Shown one piece after another: positions 57,804 to 57,885 of a DNA stretch of 57,885 bases. Each line of letters opens with the position of its first letter. The stretch's first letter is position 1. This DNA comes from Oscillospiraceae bacterium. GTDB taxonomy: Bacteria; Bacillota; Clostridia; Oscillospirales; Acutalibacteraceae. Location of the stretch: assembly GCA_015066245.1 (NCBI GenBank), contig SVOS01000008.1, forward strand, positions 1-57,885, given 5' to 3'. Under the pieces are notes generated by a model, which saw only the letters and a program-made list of their open reading frames with translations, did no database searches and was not told where the DNA came from. A program made the translations under genes and the position numbers.

Positions 57804-57885
57804 CGTGTGATATTTCGTGTGATATTGTTTTCAAAAACATTAAAAATCATTATCATATTTTAAATTTATATTTAATATCTTAAAC

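Noticed and set aside
1..57885. tRNA, rRNA, phage or insertion-sequence genes
   Set aside because: No cloverleaf, rRNA core, integrase or transposase sequence was recognised in any part of the window.

Overview
The window is a chromosomal segment of a Gram-positive, low-to-moderate GC member of the Clostridia. It most resembles the Oscillospirales (Ruminococcaceae or Acutalibacteraceae). The evidence is the Firmicutes-type ribosomal operon order, zinc-binding S14/L36/Adk, a ctsR-mcsA-mcsB-clpC operon, S-box and T-box leaders, IreB, and several secreted proteins with type I dockerins as in cellulosome- or amylosome-forming gut and rumen bacteria. No rRNA, tRNA, CRISPR array, prophage or intact insertion sequence was seen.

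Layout. 1-9.3 kb: end of the spc operon and the alpha operon (rplE to rplQ, with secY, adk, map, a KOW protein, infA, rpmJ and rpoA). 9.3-15.3 kb: two small lipoproteins, a split transketolase, then coaX, an ECF S component and birA (pantothenate/biotin), and a flavin reductase. 15.4-24.9 kb: a large ABC exporter-type fusion, a CotH-kinase dockerin protein, and surface-glycan genes (NAD-dependent epimerase, pyruvyl transferase, LicD) with a BlaI-type repressor divergent from a MATE exporter. 25-31 kb: MATE, LOG, beta-CASP RNase-like, MATE and lipid kinase. 31.2-35.7 kb: the CtsR heat-shock operon with three visible CtsR boxes. 35.8-37.3 kb: a dockerin/RsgI-like/PepSY protein interrupted by an in-frame stop before a ten-copy Asp-rich repeat tail. 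37.5-41.9 kb: MazF-type toxin, dCMP deaminase, metK with SAM-I riboswitch, xpt, an ExbD-like protein, a Gx transporter and a NusG-II protein. 42-46 kb: lipoproteins, including two tandem transglutaminase-like paralogues, and ireB. 46-49.8 kb: pheST behind a T-box. 49.8-51.8 kb: a membrane protein, nnrD and a lipoprotein. 51.9-57.2 kb: a membrane LuxR-type regulator broken in its HTH, then two tandem dockerin proteins (beta-helix-like; metallophosphoesterase). 57.2-57.9 kb: decayed, mostly non-coding sequence.

Taken together: housekeeping operons alternate with cell-surface functions. Four dockerin proteins (CotH-like, RsgI/PepSY-like, beta-helix-like, phosphoesterase) occur here without any cohesin and none carries a recognisable glycoside hydrolase, which suggests non-catalytic or cell-wall-directed clients of a scaffold encoded elsewhere. 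The most notable oddities are the interrupted RsgI/PepSY/Asp-repeat gene, the frameshifted LuxR gene with a G-quadruplex-like leader, and the catalytic Asp-to-Glu change in one of the twin transglutaminase-like lipoproteins. All functions are assigned by reading motifs by eye; no database search was run.
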